Positions 62,609 to 64,000 of a stretch of DNA of 64,000 nucleotides are shown here, piece after piece. The position numbers and the translations under genes were made by a program. The notes below the pieces were generated by a model. That model was not told the DNA's origin. It made no database searches and worked only from the letters and a program-made list of their open reading frames with translations. This DNA is from Roseburia sp. (GTDB lineage Bacteria > Bacillota > Clostridia > Lachnospirales > Lachnospiraceae), in contig JALEKJ010000058.1 in NCBI GenBank assembly GCA_022771695.1, positions 1 through 64,000 of the forward strand. The letters are read 5' to 3'. Each line of letters opens with the position of its first letter. The stretch's first letter is position 1.

Positions 62609-63775
62609 ATGTTTTTTTGGAAGAGGAAAAAAGAAAAAAGTTTTGAAAAAAAGTTTGGCGAGTTGGAAGCAACCGTACTTTCGGAGAAAGATTATAAGAA
62701 CACACGAAAAATTGAACAGTATGTGGTAGAACGCTTAGAGCAGATGATTGAGCTGACAAAGGAAATCGAGGATGAGAAGTCAGAATATCGCATGGTGACA
62801 TCCTATCTGAATGATATCCAGTTGCTTGAGGAGATGCCGGAAGAAGAACACAAGAAGATTGAGGAAATTGCGGTCAATGTGGTGCAGTTGAATGCTGCGC
62901 GTACGGAGTTTTTAAATTCAGCCAAGAAGCTTTCTGACGCACAGTTTGCGCAGCTTGAACAGATGGAAGCAGAGATGCCGGTAGCCATCAAACGTTTGTC
63001 TGCAAATGAAATGTACCGGGATACCTTACAAAAAGATATGAAGTATCTGGAGCGCGAGAAGTCTGAGTGGGTGCTTCGCAAGGAGTATCTGACTCATCAG
63101 ATGAGTCGGTTGCGATATCTCCTATACGTCATGGTCGGTGTTGCTGCGACGGCAGCGGTGGTGATTGGGATGCTGCAGATTGTTTTAGAGATGGATATGT
63201 TCTATGGCTGGATGGGCTGGATTTTTGCTACGGCAATTCTTATCTGCGCGATTTATCTTCGCATGCAAAGCGATCGTGAAGAAATTGCGCAGGCAGAGCG
63301 TTGCCAGAATCGTGCAATCCTGCTGCAGAATAAAGTCAAGATAAAATACGTTAACATAGAAAATGCTGTGGAGTATGCATGTGAGAAATATCATGTGGAG
63401 AGTGCGGCAGAACTCAATCAGCAGTGGGAATATTATCTGGAAGCAGTAAAAGAACGTGAGAAATATCAACGTACGAATGAAGATTTAGAGTACTTTAAGG
63501 GGAGATTAGTGCGCGTTCTGTCGCAATACAAGTTTTATGACGCGCAGGTTTGGGTGACACAGGCACTTGCACTTGTTGACCCGAAAGAGATGGTAGAGGT
63601 TAAGCATGGGCTGATTAACCGCAGACAGAAGCTTCGAGGAAGAATCGAGTATAATATGAACATCGTAAAAGAGCAAAAAACGGAAGCGGAGCAGCTATTA
63701 GATAAGGTTGGCGATATGCGTCCGCAGGTTGAGCAGATTTTATTTGCAATTGACAAGCTGAGTGAAAACCAATAA
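62609..63775 (+). CDS. Coiled-coil membrane protein
   Basis: A 388-residue protein starting MFFWKRKKEKSFEKKFGELE. Residues about 40-165 and 225-385 are long charged helices likely to form coiled coils. Two membrane helices lie at about 170-193 and 199-217, so both arms would face the cytoplasm. No known family. Fourth gene of the Hsp70-like cluster, and the only one with a membrane anchor. The cotJA-like gene starts 70 bases downstream. Confidence 0.75.
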   Translation: MFFWKRKKEKSFEKKFGELEATVLSEKDYKNTRKIEQYVVERLEQMIELTKEIEDEKSEYRMVTSYLNDIQLLEEMPEEEHKKIEEIAVNVVQLNAARTEFLNSAKKLSDAQFAQLEQMEAEMPVAIKRLSANEMYRDTLQKDMKYLEREKSEWVLRKEYLTHQMSRLRYLLYVMVGVAATAAVVIGMLQIVLEMDMFYGWMGWIFATAILICAIYLRMQSDREEIAQAERCQNRAILLQNKVKIKYVNIENAVEYACEKYHVESAAELNQQWEYYLEAVKEREKYQRTNEDLEYFKGRLVRVLSQYKFYDAQVWVTQALALVDPKEMVEVKHGLINRRQKLRGRIEYNMNIVKEQKTEAEQLLDKVGDMRPQVEQILFAIDKLSENQ

Positions 63776-63845
63776 CAGAAGATATGCACCATCTGAGATT
63801 TTAGAACATAGAATATTATGAAGTGAATTTCAGAGAGGATGCCTT

Positions 63846-64000
63846 ATGAGAAACTATACGATGCCGCAAACTGCAGAACGCGGTTGTGGACGTAGAACTG
63901 AAACGTCTTTTACTAGAGATGAATACGTACTTGCGATGGCATATGTGCCATGGCAGTACTTTACAAACGTATATGAACCGGATAAGGCCCTTGAGATAGG
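63846..64000 (+). CDS. cotJA: Spore coat protein CotJA-like, 5' part only
   Basis: ATG at 63846, preceded by AGAGAGGA, opens a frame that runs off the window. The 51 visible residues include FTRDEYVLAMAYVPWQYFTN followed by VYEPDKALEI, the conserved CotJA pattern. In Bacillus it is a small inner-coat protein made in the mother cell, normally followed by cotJB and cotJC. A weak sigma-E-like -10 (CATAGAAT, 63807-63814) lies upstream, without a convincing -35. Confidence 0.85.
   Translation, partial: MRNYTMPQTAERGCGRRTETSFTRDEYVLAMAYVPWQYFTNVYEPDKALEI

Noticed and set aside
1-64000. Prophage, insertion sequences, rRNA or tRNA genes
   Set aside because: No transposase, integrase or phage structural genes and no tRNA or rRNA sequence recognised on either strand.

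Overview
The window looks like a chromosomal segment of an anaerobic, endospore-forming, motile Firmicute of the Lachnospiraceae type. This is inferred from the sequence alone: spoIVA and a cotJA-like coat gene, three chemoreceptors, an [FeFe]-hydrogenase-like sensor, an NfnAB-type ferredoxin/NADPH pair, a tryptophan T-box, moderate GC content and strong AGGAGG ribosome sites. No rRNA, tRNA, CRISPR array, prophage or insertion sequence was found. Almost everything reads as core genome.

Layout. 1-3.0 kb: end of a threonine aldolase gene, then L-asparaginase and a sodium:amino acid symporter. 3.1-5.0 kb (minus): a soluble chemoreceptor whose sensory half is a hydrogenase H-cluster domain. 5.2-10.3 kb: an FtsX-type ABC transporter with its own two-component system. 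10.3-13.5 kb: acetyltransferase with a membrane tail, alpha/beta hydrolase and membrane-bound spermidine-synthase-like protein. 13.5-15.9 kb: biotin transporter bioY behind a BirA-box promoter, a DUF1284 protein and a convergent CLC antiporter of fluoride type. 16.0-17.9 kb: small HTH repressor with three identical operators, and two membrane proteins. 18.0-24.2 kb: maltodextrin-type ABC importer, LacI regulator and malQ. 24.2-27.3 kb: lipid kinase, spoIVA and an unknown convergent gene. 27.4-30.7 kb: purine nucleoside phosphorylase, adenosine-type deaminase, an MBL-fold protein and a 50-residue membrane peptide. 30.7-33.8 kb: alaS and rpsU.

33.8-38.9 kb: LUD-domain protein, ABC exporter, a structured repeat element and two CobW-type GTPases, one with a His-rich metal-binding insert and one with a C-terminal OB-like domain. 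39.0-44.5 kb: transmembrane chemoreceptor behind a perfect cre-type site, then a Trp T-box and trpXYZ-type transporter. 44.6-46.9 kb: NfnAB-type flavoproteins. 47.0-51.9 kb: two convergent ABC-2 efflux operons, each led by its own small regulator. 51.9-52.8 kb: a second copy of the structured element in front of a methyltransferase. 52.9-56.9 kb: unknown protein, six-TM chemoreceptor and CobD/HisC-like aminotransferase. 56.9-63.8 kb: a four-gene cluster (giant scaffold-like protein, Hsp70/actin-fold protein, TPR-like protein, coiled-coil membrane protein) leading into cotJA, which is cut by the window end.

The strongest leads for undescribed biology are the hydrogenase-chemoreceptor fusion, the two-locus structured RNA-like element with CUUG-loop hairpins, and the Hsp70-like four-gene cluster. 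Regulatory DNA is unusually readable here: BirA box, triple HTH operator, tandem LacI operators, cre-type site, T-box, ATTATCAA repeats, and a sigma-E-type promoter embedded in a hairpin that could hide the spoIVA ribosome site.
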